Below, in pieces: positions 1 to 7,235 of a DNA stretch of 19,600 bases (its first letter is position 1; each line of letters starts with the position of its first letter). The notes below the pieces were generated by a model that worked only from the letters and a program-made list of their open reading frames with translations, had not been told where the DNA came from and ran no database searches. The DNA is from Nitrosotalea sp. Its GTDB lineage: Archaea > Halobacteriota > Syntropharchaeia > Alkanophagales > Methanospirareceae. Position numbers and translations under genes: made by a program. The stretch lies in the NCBI GenBank assembly GCA_020725315.1, contig DYFG01000017.1:1-19600 (forward strand), read 5' to 3'.

Positions 1-926
1 TTAACATAGCAGGAAACGTAGCAACAATTAGTAGTGTAATAGTGTGTACATTTCCAGATGCACCAATGTATTGTGGATTTTTGGTATCCTCAACAGAAAT
101 CCCTGATAAATTAAAAGTTGCAAGAAAGATTTTAGTAGAGTTTCTACACGAAGATAAAATTATAAAATCCTTAAAGCTTTATGCTCGAATTTTTAGACCT
201 GTGTTAGAAGTCACCGAGACAGTTGAAAAAATAGAATTACACGATGAGCAAGAAAAGTTAGAGATACCAATAAATTTAAAGTATATTGGATTTGGCGACA
301 TTAGGTTAAAAATAGAGGCGGGAATAGGGGGTAGGATAGTGTCTCATGGAGAATCAATAATTTACGAGCTGTTAAGAAGATTATGGCTATCTGACGTTCT
401 TGCCGATGAGAGTGTATTGGAAGGCAACGAGGAGAAGAGAAAGAGAATTCATGTGGAGCCAACTTTATTACAGGAATTATCAGAACAATTGGGGGAGAAG
501 ATTGAAAGTGGTGATACATCTGGCATTCTCGAGATGATAGAGGAAGGAGATGTTGAGGACTTCAAACGCTGGCTTTCGGACGTTAAAACCAAAGATAAAT
601 TTATGGAAGTGGTATACAGTCGCATTGAAGATCTTTTACTCGACTTATTAACAGACTTACTTGAAAGGCATCCTACGGACAGTGTGAAGTTAGTAAATGC
701 ACGAACAAAAATAAAAGCAAAAATTGAATTGCCCATAGAGGATATAAAAATACGTCTAAGATATACGGACGCAATAGAAAATGAATACCCTCAGGTTGAG
801 ATACCAATTAAAATCGAGGATAAAAGAGTTGAGAAGAGAAAAACAATTATTGATATACCCATTACTATTAAATGGGAAGAAAAACCATTCACGAATGTGG
901 CAGAAATGAAGATGGAGGAAGGCTGA
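1..926 (+). CDS. Hypothetical protein, 5' end cut off by the window edge
   Basis: I do not recognise this protein. The frame is open from base 3 to the TGA at 924-926, and no stop lies between the edge and the first possible GTG start at 42, so the gene very probably begins outside the window. The visible part is about 308 residues. It is rich in Lys, Glu and Ile, with two beta-type stretches of alternating hydrophobic and charged residues (for example IPINLKYIGFGDIRLKIEAG, and near the C-terminus KIKAKIELPIEDIKIRLRY), separated by an acidic helical middle part. No transmembrane helix and no catalytic motif is evident. It ends 4 bp before the next start, and a GGAGG at 914-918 inside its tail can serve that gene, so the two are probably co-translated. 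Base composition is AT-rich compared with the core genes after 3563. Existence of the gene is fairly sure; its function is unknown. Confidence 0.7.
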   Translation, partial: NIAGNVATISSVIVCTFPDAPMYCGFLVSSTEIPDKLKVARKILVEFLHEDKIIKSLKLYARIFRPVLEVTETVEKIELHDEQEKLEIPINLKYIGFGDIRLKIEAGIGGRIVSHGESIIYELLRRLWLSDVLADESVLEGNEEKRKRIHVEPTLLQELSEQLGEKIESGDTSGILEMIEEGDVEDFKRWLSDVKTKDKFMEVVYSRIEDLLLDLLTDLLERHPTDSVKLVNARTKIKAKIELPIEDIKIRLRYTDAIENEYPQVEIPIKIEDKRVEKRKTIIDIPITIKWEEKPFTNVAEMKMEEG

Positions 927-930
927 TAAA

Positions 931-1851
931 ATGAATGCGGATTATGGACAAATTCTGAAAGCGTTAGGGTGGATTGATAACGTAATGGATTACTTTAGGC
1001 CATATAAACCAGAGACTAAAGGCATGACTATAAACTATCGAAATCGGAATGCTGAGATTGAGTTGTTGTTATATATACCTGATAATCTAAAACGCAAGAT
1101 CAGAAAGATGGAGATACCAGCCTATCAAAATTTTGTGATATCGGGAATGAGAGATGAAAGTTTCAACAGAATAGGGGAATTGTGGTGGTTTGAAGATGGA
1201 AAGTGGAAGCTTAACCCTTCAAATTTGCCACCAAGTGAGATGTATCTACTAACATTAGAAGGTAAACTATCAGAGGATGCATTAACAAAGATCGTATTTG
1301 TTGAGCCCGCCGCCAACAAAGATCGAACAAAAGAGATAGATAGATATTGGTTAGCTTCTATGATAAGGAATGTTGAAATTCTCGAAAAAATATGGGATGC
1401 GTTAAACGTTGATGATGTGACTGCTAGTGTTAAAATTGGAATAGAAAGATGTTTATCTGAGACTATACCTAAAGATTTAAATGAAAGATTAAGAGCGACT
1501 CAAAGATGGGTACGTGCAGGACGTGGCAAGGATAGAGAGGAAATATGGAGAGCTTGGAGAGAGATGCGCGGAACTACAAAAGAATCAAAAATTTCAGTAG
1601 ATGAAATTGTGGACATAATTTATAAATTAACAAATAGTGAAGTTTTTTCTAGATTTCTTACTTTGGATAGTCCCTATACTGTAGGGGAAATAAGAAGAGA
1701 AGAGACTTTCAAAGGAACATTTCCTGAGAGGATGTATGTTGAAGCTAGCACTTATCTAACTTTAAAGCAACCAACTGCCACAGGCTATTTGAGTTTCAAG
1801 AAGAAAGATTACACAGAAACTGTGAAAAAAGAATTTGAGGAACTGCTATGA
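931..1851 (+). CDS. Hypothetical protein (306 aa), second gene of AT-rich cassette
   Basis: This protein is not recognised. It starts at ATG 931, 4 bp after the previous stop, with GGAGG at 914-918 (12-base spacer). It is soluble-looking: an N-terminal segment rich in aromatic residues (DYFRPYKPE), a Trp-rich patch near residues 88-96 (ELWWFEDGKW), then a mostly helical second half with a basic/aromatic stretch around residues 191-208 (RWVRAGRGKDREEIWRAWRE). No signal peptide, metal-binding cluster or nucleotide-binding loop is visible. Tight spacing with the upstream gene suggests the two proteins act together. The basic stretch could contact nucleic acid, but that is only inference. The 29 bp to the next gene contain its own strong ribosome binding site. 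Confidence 0.75.
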   Translation: MNADYGQILKALGWIDNVMDYFRPYKPETKGMTINYRNRNAEIELLLYIPDNLKRKIRKMEIPAYQNFVISGMRDESFNRIGELWWFEDGKWKLNPSNLPPSEMYLLTLEGKLSEDALTKIVFVEPAANKDRTKEIDRYWLASMIRNVEILEKIWDALNVDDVTASVKIGIERCLSETIPKDLNERLRATQRWVRAGRGKDREEIWRAWREMRGTTKESKISVDEIVDIIYKLTNSEVFSRFLTLDSPYTVGEIRREETFKGTFPERMYVEASTYLTLKQPTATGYLSFKKKDYTETVKKEFEELL

Positions 1852-1880
1852 GTTTAGGATCTTTATAAGAGGGGGTTAAA

Positions 1881-2567
1881 ATGAACACTTACTTATTGAT
1901 GAAAATAATACTTATATTTACATTTTTGTTTCTAACTTTAATTGTTACTTCTTGGTATTATCATACAGAGATTTCTCTTACTTTAATTTCTCACACTTTG
2001 ACTGTTCCTACAATAAACTCGCCAGAATATTTACCAATAATCTATCAGCCTGAAGAAGACCCAAACAAATTAGTGGCTGTGTATTATTACAGGTATCCAA
2101 ATACCAACATAACGGAGATTACATTGGTATTTAATGGAGAAACCCATCCTAATTGGTTTATAAATAAAATATACACCTCATTCAGAATATTTAAATATCG
2201 CCGAATTGCAGACATAGAAACTTTTTATGTAGAAATAAATGGAGGAGGAAAACCGCCAGAAATAAATTTTTCATATAAAGGAATTGGTACTTATAGCGGT
2301 AAACAAACTTATAATAGTTCCAATCCAAAACACTACATAAGAAAAATTCCTTATTCCGAATTTGAATGTAGTGATGGTAGACCGCATATCTATGTTAACA
2401 CATGGAACCATCTTCTTGGTGAAAAAAATAATAATCAAGAACCCTATATTATATGGAGGGATTATTCTCTATTCATCGGAACACGTGAAAAAGCAGAATC
2501 TGACTTTAGAATGGACCTTAGAGTAATATTTAAGGCAATCTTTCATTTAAAGAAAATTGGTATATGA
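1881..2567 (+). CDS. Membrane-anchored hypothetical protein (228 aa)
   Basis: The family is not recognised. A single hydrophobic helix at residues 5-25 (LLMKIILIFTFLFLTLIVTSW) is preceded by few charges and followed by an extended, Asn-, Tyr- and Thr-rich region. It is therefore probably a signal anchor with most of the protein outside the membrane or lumen-facing. The rest looks beta-rich (many YYRYPN, EITLVFNGE-type segments) with potential N-glycosylation sites (NIT, NFS, NSS). The start at ATG 1881 is supported by AGAGGGGG ending 5 bases upstream. The stop overlaps the next ATG by 4 bp (ATGA at 2564-2567), a sign of translational coupling; the partner is also membrane-anchored. It could be a sensor or a surface-exposed partner of the downstream protein. 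Function is unknown. Confidence 0.75.
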   Translation: MNTYLLMKIILIFTFLFLTLIVTSWYYHTEISLTLISHTLTVPTINSPEYLPIIYQPEEDPNKLVAVYYYRYPNTNITEITLVFNGETHPNWFINKIYTSFRIFKYRRIADIETFYVEINGGGKPPEINFSYKGIGTYSGKQTYNSSNPKHYIRKIPYSEFECSDGRPHIYVNTWNHLLGEKNNNQEPYIIWRDYSLFIGTREKAESDFRMDLRVIFKAIFHLKKIGI

Positions 2568-3238
2568 GTATAGAAAGAGATGTAATTTTGGCAATACTAA
2601 GCATCTTAATCGCAGTTATAGTTTCAAAAGAGGCAAGGGATTGGTTAAAAAGAATTCTTTCTGTTATATTTTTGCCAGCTAAACATAGAAGATTTTTAAA
2701 AGAGACGGAAGAATTAGGAATCAAGAAGATATACAAAACAAGAACAGAAGCTGAAATGGAAAATCCGTTTTTCTCTCTGGATATTTCAACCTCATTGCGT
2801 AGTGTAAAGGCAATGGGTATCTCTTTAGCCCGGATTCATAATTTAGGGGATGAGCGTATAAAGTATCATTTAAAACAGGGCTGTAGATTTGAATTTATGC
2901 TTCTAAATCCTGATTCACCTTTCATGGGACAAAGAGCACGCCAAGAAAACCCAAGCTTAAAAGAAGAGGCAGAGGCATTTATTAAATGGATTGAAGGAAC
3001 ATTTTCCAAATCTGAATATAAAGCACAAATTGAACTGTGGGCTTATGATTTAATGCCTACAATGGCAATTACGATTATAAATGACAATTCACTCTTTGTA
3101 AATCCTTATTCAATACTTAGAAGGAACCAAGAATTTCCTGTTATTGAAGTAAAAGAAGGTGGCAGTCTTTTTAAGTTGTACAAAGAGGAGTATGAGAAAG
3201 TTCTTGGTTATGGGGGCACAAAACGTATTTTTCCTTGA
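2564..3238 (+). CDS. Membrane-anchored protein with phospholipase-D-like fold, catalytic motifs absent
   Basis: An N-terminal transmembrane helix (residues 7-21) is followed by a basic linker and a cytosolic-looking domain of about 160 residues. The segment at 107-120 (CRFEFMLLNPDSPF, then GQRARQE) and the later IINDNSLFVNPY (171-182) resemble proteins of the PLD superfamily in which a strand is followed by an LxPDSP-type loop, as in the DUF5919-like group. The HxKxxxxD motif of active phospholipases and nucleases is not present, so a binding or sensing role is more likely than catalysis. The family link is my pattern match, not a search result. It overlaps the upstream membrane protein by 4 bp and is probably made together with it. 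Composition is AT-rich like the three preceding genes. The end of the gene borders a frameshifted remnant. Confidence 0.7.
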   Translation: MSIERDVILAILSILIAVIVSKEARDWLKRILSVIFLPAKHRRFLKETEELGIKKIYKTRTEAEMENPFFSLDISTSLRSVKAMGISLARIHNLGDERIKYHLKQGCRFEFMLLNPDSPFMGQRARQENPSLKEEAEAFIKWIEGTFSKSEYKAQIELWAYDLMPTMAITIINDNSLFVNPYSILRRNQEFPVIEVKEGGSLFKLYKEEYEKVLGYGGTKRIFP

Positions 3239-3381
3239 AATTGTTAGCATTCTGATTGAACAAGATGAGAAGATTGATGCTAGAGAGTTTTGATTTGTGG
3301 AGAGGAATGGCTGTAGGTTCGCAAGCACTGGGTTCATGGCAAAACGACGAAGACATTAGAAAAGGCTTTTTTAAATTCTGA
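3239..3381 (+). pseudogene. Remnant of a small gene, apparently frameshifted
   Basis: Two short reading frames meet here. One begins just after the preceding stop and reads EIVSILIEQDEKIDAREF before a TGA. The other, open from ATG 3265 to TGA 3379-3381 (38 codons), reads LMLESFDLWRGMAVGSQALG and then SWQNDEDIRKGFFKF. Joined near the AGAGTTTTGATTT stretch (about 3283-3296) they give one plausible protein with an acidic, helical start and a Trp-containing tail, in the size range of small antitoxin-like or regulator proteins. Either the gene has decayed or a 38-residue protein starts at 3265. Family unknown. Confidence 0.3.
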
Positions 3382-3562
3382 ATGTTTAGATACTTTTATA
3401 GCTACAGGATTACACAATTTTTCACAAAATTTTATATTTTACAGGCGAATCTTTGGAACCCAAGACCTCAGATTATTGAGACAAAACCGAAGATATATAT
3501 ATCTCTCTTCCTAATGAAATGAAATATTAAAATTAAAAGCCATTAATGGAAGATAACAAACA
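3382..3562 (+). promoter_or_regulatory. Intergenic stretch with TATA box for herA
   Basis: No gene is visible here. An archaeal promoter-like element stands at 3484-3502: a purine-rich BRE-like AACCGAAG followed by ATATATATAT (3493-3502). A start of transcription about 25 bases downstream would fall near 3525, giving a leader of roughly 35-40 bases before the herA ATG at 3563. No strong Shine-Dalgarno sequence precedes that ATG; GGAAG at 3548-3552 is the nearest candidate. This also marks the border between AT-rich accessory DNA and the more GC-rich core genes. Confidence 0.5.
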
Positions 3563-5047
3563 ATGTATAAATTGGTAGGCACCATTTGGGGCGAAGTGGG
3601 GCTGCATAAATTTGATTTTGTCGTTGCGGGCGAGGTACGAAGAAACGAGTATGTAAAGGTATGGAACGAATTAGATGGCTGGATACTGGGAAGGGTTGTC
3701 TCTATCGTTGATGCGAAGAAAAAAACAGCTACCGCAGAGATCATAGGGTATAAAGACGAAAGAGGGTTTTTAATGCAGCCGAAGAACACCTTCGCTCGAG
3801 ATGAGAAGGTGTTCAAGGCAGATCAGGCGTTCATCATGGACACCCTCGGGCTCAAATCAGGGGGGATCTACTTAGGGCTGATTGACGGGCGCACTATTCC
3901 GGTGTATCTGAGGAAAGAGGAACTCATCCAGAAGCACTGCAGCATATTAGCGAAGACGGGTAGTGGGAAATCGTACACGGCAGGCGTGCTCATAGAGGAA
4001 TTGCTCGAAAAGAACGTTCCCCTGCTTATAATTGACCCGCACGGCGAATATATCTCACTGAAATACGAGAACAGGAATGAAGAAGAGCGAAACCAGATGG
4101 AAAAGTTCGGTATCTCCCCCAAAGGCTATGCCTCACAAGTCGTTGTGTATACACCCTCCAATCTGTCCATAAATCCCGATGCGGATAAGTTATTTCGCAT
4201 AGACGGGATAAATTTGAGTGTGAATGAATTATATGATTTCTTTCCCCTGTCTGATCCTCAATTGGGTGTTTTATACCAGTGTATAAACGAAATAAAAGTG
4301 AAAAAGGAGTTTTATACGATCGAGAACATCATTAAGGAAGTGGCAGGGAGCAAAAGCAGCGCTAAATGGAGAATCATTCACTATCTGGAAAGGATCCGAG
4401 AGACTGGTATATTATCCGATAGTCCGACACGGATAGAAGAGCTCGTAAAAGCGGGGAGGGCGTCTATAATCGACATGAAAGGAACTGAGCCGAAATTGCA
4501 GGAATTTATTGTTTACCATCTCTGCAAAGAGGTATTTGAAGGGAGGAAGATGGAGAAGATCCCGCCTTTTATGCTGGTGATTGAAGAGGCGCACAACTTC
4601 TGTCCTGAGAGGGGGTTCGGGCAGGCAGTCAGTTCCACTATACTGAGAACCATCGCCTCGGAGGGCAGAAAATTCGGGCTCGGGCTGCTGGTCATCTCGC
4701 AAAGACCCGCACGGGTGGATAAAAATGTTATCTCGCAGTGTAATACGCAGATTATCCTGAAGGTGACGAATCCCAATGACATTAAAGCCTTAAGCAGGGG
4801 TCTGGAGTTCATGAGCAGTGAAGTGGAAGAGGAGATCAAACGAATACCCCAGGGCGTCGCATTACTCTCGAGTCCGAGCATCGAAATGCCGATACTGGTT
4901 GATGTGAGAGTGCGGAGAAGTGAGCATGGTAGTAGAGCTGCAGGAATGGAGGGTGAAGAAGAGAGCAAAGAGGCTGAGCCGGAAACGGATAGGGAGGAGG
5001 TAAGGGAGGGGATGAAAAGTATGCTTGCACGGTTGCTCTTTGAATGA
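3563..5047 (+). CDS. herA: HerA-type bipolar DNA helicase/translocase
   Basis: This is a hexameric FtsK/HerA-superfamily ATPase that pumps double-stranded DNA and normally works with the NurA nuclease and Mre11-Rad50 in end resection during repair. The 494 residues fit the family length. An N-terminal HAS-barrel-like domain (about 1-95) precedes the ATPase core. Walker A is AKTGSGKSYTAG at 130-141, followed by LLIIDPHGEY (154-163). Walker B is LVIEEAH at 338-344, and the conserved SQRPARVDKNVISQCNTQII segment lies at 379-398 (sensor and arginine-finger region). The C-terminal 40 residues are acidic and probably disordered. No nurA, mre11 or rad50 gene is adjacent in this window. A related DUF87 helicase of the same superfamily is the alternative name, but the motif order and length favour HerA. 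Confidence 0.88.
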   Translation: MYKLVGTIWGEVGLHKFDFVVAGEVRRNEYVKVWNELDGWILGRVVSIVDAKKKTATAEIIGYKDERGFLMQPKNTFARDEKVFKADQAFIMDTLGLKSGGIYLGLIDGRTIPVYLRKEELIQKHCSILAKTGSGKSYTAGVLIEELLEKNVPLLIIDPHGEYISLKYENRNEEERNQMEKFGISPKGYASQVVVYTPSNLSINPDADKLFRIDGINLSVNELYDFFPLSDPQLGVLYQCINEIKVKKEFYTIENIIKEVAGSKSSAKWRIIHYLERIRETGILSDSPTRIEELVKAGRASIIDMKGTEPKLQEFIVYHLCKEVFEGRKMEKIPPFMLVIEEAHNFCPERGFGQAVSSTILRTIASEGRKFGLGLLVISQRPARVDKNVISQCNTQIILKVTNPNDIKALSRGLEFMSSEVEEEIKRIPQGVALLSSPSIEMPILVDVRVRRSEHGSRAAGMEGEEESKEAEPETDREEVREGMKSMLARLLFE

Positions 5048-5235
5048 AGAACAAAACATTTATCTTTAGTGGAGTTAGAGAAGATAACATTATGCAGAAG
5101 AGGAAACAGGGTAAAGTTTTGATGCGGGATGAATTTGTTCTTTATAAGAAGACAGAAGAAATTTGGGTGACTACAGGTACGGAAATAAGAGAACTGACGC
5201 TGGGATATTCACTGTTCCAAAAATTGAGGGTTTAG
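5044..5235 (+). CDS. Small ORF overlapping the herA stop (63 codons), doubtful
   Basis: The ATG overlaps the herA stop codon (ATGA at 5044-5047), so translation by re-initiation is possible. The product is 63 residues, basic at first (MQKRKQGKVLMRDEFVLYKK) and not recognised. Its last third may be out of frame: a shifted frame over 5148-5264 reads LGDYRYGNKRTDAGIF followed by TVPKIEGLAELIADEY, which looks more protein-like than the annotated tail. I therefore suspect a decayed gene rather than an intact one. Confidence 0.3.
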   Translation: MKNKTFIFSGVREDNIMQKRKQGKVLMRDEFVLYKKTEEIWVTTGTEIRELTLGYSLFQKLRV

Positions 5236-5390
5236 CCGAGTTAATTGCTGATGAGTACTGACAAATTATTTCTGGAGACGACTTCCCTTTTAAAAGAGGA
5301 AAAGGATTTGGAGGACACTTTTAGGAGAATATCTGAACTAAGGGTCAAAATTTGACAACACCCTATTAATAACGCCTTATCATTAAAGTA
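5236..5390 (+). other. Stretch between the small ORF and aspS: short ORF fragment and aspS promoter
   Basis: From 5251 to 5355 an ATG-started frame of 34 codons reads MSTDKLFLETTSLLKEEKDL and on to an RISELRVKI end; it is helical and charged and may be another piece of the same decayed gene. Downstream, CTATTAATAA at 5363-5372 is a TATA-like box centred about 23-25 bases before the aspS ATG, so the aspS transcript may be leaderless. No Shine-Dalgarno sequence precedes aspS, which agrees with that. Confidence 0.35.
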
Positions 5391-6698
5391 ATGAATATGC
5401 AATCTCCAATCGAGAACAGAAAATACTCAACTGAAATAACCGCAGAAAATGATGGAGAAGAGGTGAGTATAGCGGGCTGGGTACATGAGAAGCGGGATTT
5501 AGGCGGTGTCTTTTTTCTCATCGTTCGAGACCGTGAAGGCTTTGCTCAGGTCACACTGCACAAGGGTGAAGTTGAACGGGAGCTGTTTGAGCAAGCGAGA
5601 AAAGTGCCTCGCGAATCAGTGGTAGCGATAGGAGGGGTGGTAAAGGGTGAGGAGAAAGCGCCCGGTGGATATGAGATACTACCCAAACGAATGGAAGTCC
5701 TCAGTGCGGCCTCGCACGTTTTACCACTGGATACCACGGGAAAAGTTGGTGCAGAACTGGATACGAGGTTAGATGCACGCTTCATGGACCTGCGAACCGA
5801 GCGAACAAAGCACATATTTATTATTCGGAGTCGTGTTCTTAACGTGATTAGGGAGTTCCTCGGCGGTCGCGGCTTTATCGAGATAAACACGCCAAAAATA
5901 GTGAGTGCGGCGACGGAAGGTGGCACTGCGCTCTTTCCTATCTCGTATTTTGAACGGGAGGCGTTCTTAAATCAGAGCCCCCAGCTTTACAAACAAACGC
6001 TCATGGCTTCGGGGTTTGACCGCGTGTATGAAATTGCGCCAATATTCCGGGCTGAGGAGCATGACACCACGAAACATCTCAACGAAGCAACGTCGGTGGA
6101 TGTAGAAGTCGCATTTGTATCTGCTGAGGAGGTAATGAAGATATTAGAGGAGCTTATTACCTTTCTCTATTCAAACCTTGCCTTATATCCCGGCTTAAAT
6201 AGCTTGAATTTACAATTGGAAGTACCAAAAATACCATTCATGCGTATAACCTATGAAGAAGCAATAGAACTACTTGTAGAGGCAGGTGAGCAGATAGAAT
6301 GGGGCGAGGACCTCAGCACTTCGGCTGAACATATCCTGGGTGAGAGAATAGGCGAGCATTACTTCATCACCGAGTGGCCCTGTGCGATAAAGCCTTTTTA
6401 TGCCCAGCCTATCGAAGGTAAAGAGACGTGCAATGCCTTTGACCTGATGCATCCCCGATTAGAGCTTGCGTCAGGCTCGCAGCGGATTCATTCATACGAG
6501 TTGCTGCAGCAGACCATCGAATCAAAAGGGCTGAGTGCAACAAGTTTTGAGTTTTATCTCGATGCATTTCGGTATGGTATGCCACCGCATGCGGGATGGG
6601 GGCTCGGTGCTGAAAGACTGCTGATGAGCATGCTGGGGATAGAGAACATAAGAGAGGTGGTGCTTTTCCCACGGGATAGGAGAAGGTTAGTACCATGA
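5391..6698 (+). CDS. aspS: Aspartyl-tRNA synthetase, archaeal type (probably non-discriminating)
   Basis: This class IIb aminoacyl-tRNA synthetase charges tRNA-Asp and perhaps tRNA-Asn in the cytoplasm. The 435 residues match the short archaeal/eukaryotic-like form, without the bacterial insertion domain. An N-terminal OB-fold anticodon-binding domain (about 15-110) is followed by the catalytic core: motif 2 FRAEEH at 219-224 and motif 3 GLGAERLLM at 404-412. The OB domain has GWVHEKRDLGG, with His32 where strictly Asp-specific archaeal enzymes carry Trp, and Pro98 in EILPKR. Known work on archaeal AspRS links His and Pro at such positions with relaxed anticodon recognition, so Asp-tRNA-Asn may be made and amidated by GatCAB. 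That part is inference. ATG 5391 was chosen because a TATA-like box lies about 25 bases upstream; ATG 5397 is an alternative. Confidence 0.93.
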   Translation: MNMQSPIENRKYSTEITAENDGEEVSIAGWVHEKRDLGGVFFLIVRDREGFAQVTLHKGEVERELFEQARKVPRESVVAIGGVVKGEEKAPGGYEILPKRMEVLSAASHVLPLDTTGKVGAELDTRLDARFMDLRTERTKHIFIIRSRVLNVIREFLGGRGFIEINTPKIVSAATEGGTALFPISYFEREAFLNQSPQLYKQTLMASGFDRVYEIAPIFRAEEHDTTKHLNEATSVDVEVAFVSAEEVMKILEELITFLYSNLALYPGLNSLNLQLEVPKIPFMRITYEEAIELLVEAGEQIEWGEDLSTSAEHILGERIGEHYFITEWPCAIKPFYAQPIEGKETCNAFDLMHPRLELASGSQRIHSYELLQQTIESKGLSATSFEFYLDAFRYGMPPHAGWGLGAERLLMSMLGIENIREVVLFPRDRRRLVP

Positions 6699-6918
6699 TG
6701 GAACTGATGATGCATATTATAGGTTTAAGTCTTTCTGGAATTGAAAGAATATGATCCCCCAACAATTTTAAGGACGTACTTTCTTTACAGAAACCAATTG
6801 TAAAAAATATAGATGCTATCTCGTAAAGCATATCCAATTTAGCTTCAGGAAATTCTTCAATCTCTGCCAGTATAGTCTCAATCGCTCTTTTTATTTCATC
6901 CTTTGTAATGCTAACCAA
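6409..6918 (-). CDS. Small hypothetical protein with missing natural 3' end, running into aspS antisense
   Basis: Only the first 73 codons (6918 down to 6699) lie outside aspS. They read as a convincing helical protein (IKRAIETILAEIEEFPEAKL, then DMLYEIASIFFTIGF), not recognised. The remaining 96 codons are the exact antisense of the aspS C-terminus, with shadow-like composition. The start is TTG 6918, chosen because a perfect GGAGG (minus strand, 6927-6931) sits 8 bases upstream. It overlaps the end of the preceding minus-strand gene by 28 nt. The most likely reading is a gene whose original stop was lost by a frameshift or truncation near 6700-6760; stops exist there in the two other frames. 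An alternative is a genuine 290 bp tail-to-tail overlap. Confidence 0.45.
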   Translation of the reverse strand: MVSITKDEIKRAIETILAEIEEFPEAKLDMLYEIASIFFTIGFCKESTSLKLLGDHILSIPERLKPIICIISSIMVLTFSYPVGKAPPLLCSLSPACSSAVFQHRAPIPHAVAYHTEMHRDKTQNLLHSALLIRWSAAATRMNESAASLTQALIGDASGQRHCTSLYLR

Positions 6919-7235
6919 TTCTTTTCCCTCCTCAAAAGGGTTATTGCTGGAACAAATTTTGGTTTAGACTTGCCCAACATTGCCGAAGTGAAGTAAACTC
7001 TCAGAAGTGATCTTTTCATACCCTTTATTTTTTCTAACGCCTCTTCAATGATTCTTCCCTCTTCTTCCCCCGCTTTCTCACGCAATGATTCGAGCCTGTC
7101 ATCCTCGGCAAGAACACGCATTGTTACCTCTAACAGATGCTCAGGTTTTGGTTTCAGCTCCAAAACAATTCCTCTGACAGCTATTTCAAGATTTTCCGCT
7201 GATTTTATGGCTCTTTCAACCATTTCTCGTGCCAT
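6891..7235 (-). CDS. Small hypothetical helical protein, third gene of the ade operon
   Basis: This protein of about 114 residues is not recognised. It is almost entirely charged helix (EMVERAIKSAENLEIAV, ESLREKAGEEEGRIIEEALE) with a basic C-terminus. Two starts are possible: GTG 7244, which overlaps the regulator gene by 29 nt, or ATG 7235. I prefer ATG 7235 because AGGGTG lies 6 bases upstream and can pair with the CACC of 16S rRNA. Either way the start lies inside the end of the regulator gene and the stop inside the next gene, so translation is probably coupled. Because it follows a winged-helix regulator and adenine deaminase, it may be a regulatory partner, but no function can be read from the sequence. 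Confidence 0.6.
   Translation of the reverse strand: MAREMVERAIKSAENLEIAVRGIVLELKPKPEHLLEVTMRVLAEDDRLESLREKAGEEEGRIIEEALEKIKGMKRSLLRVYFTSAMLGKSKPKFVPAITLLRREKNWLALQRMK

Noticed and set aside
4513..4968. Minus-strand open frame of 151 codons opposite herA
   Set aside because: Lies wholly antisense to the Walker B region of herA and has shadow-type composition.
1..5047. One defence system joining the AT-rich cassette with HerA
   Set aside because: HerA has its own TATA box, a different base composition and a 324 bp gap with a gene remnant in between; membership is unsupported.
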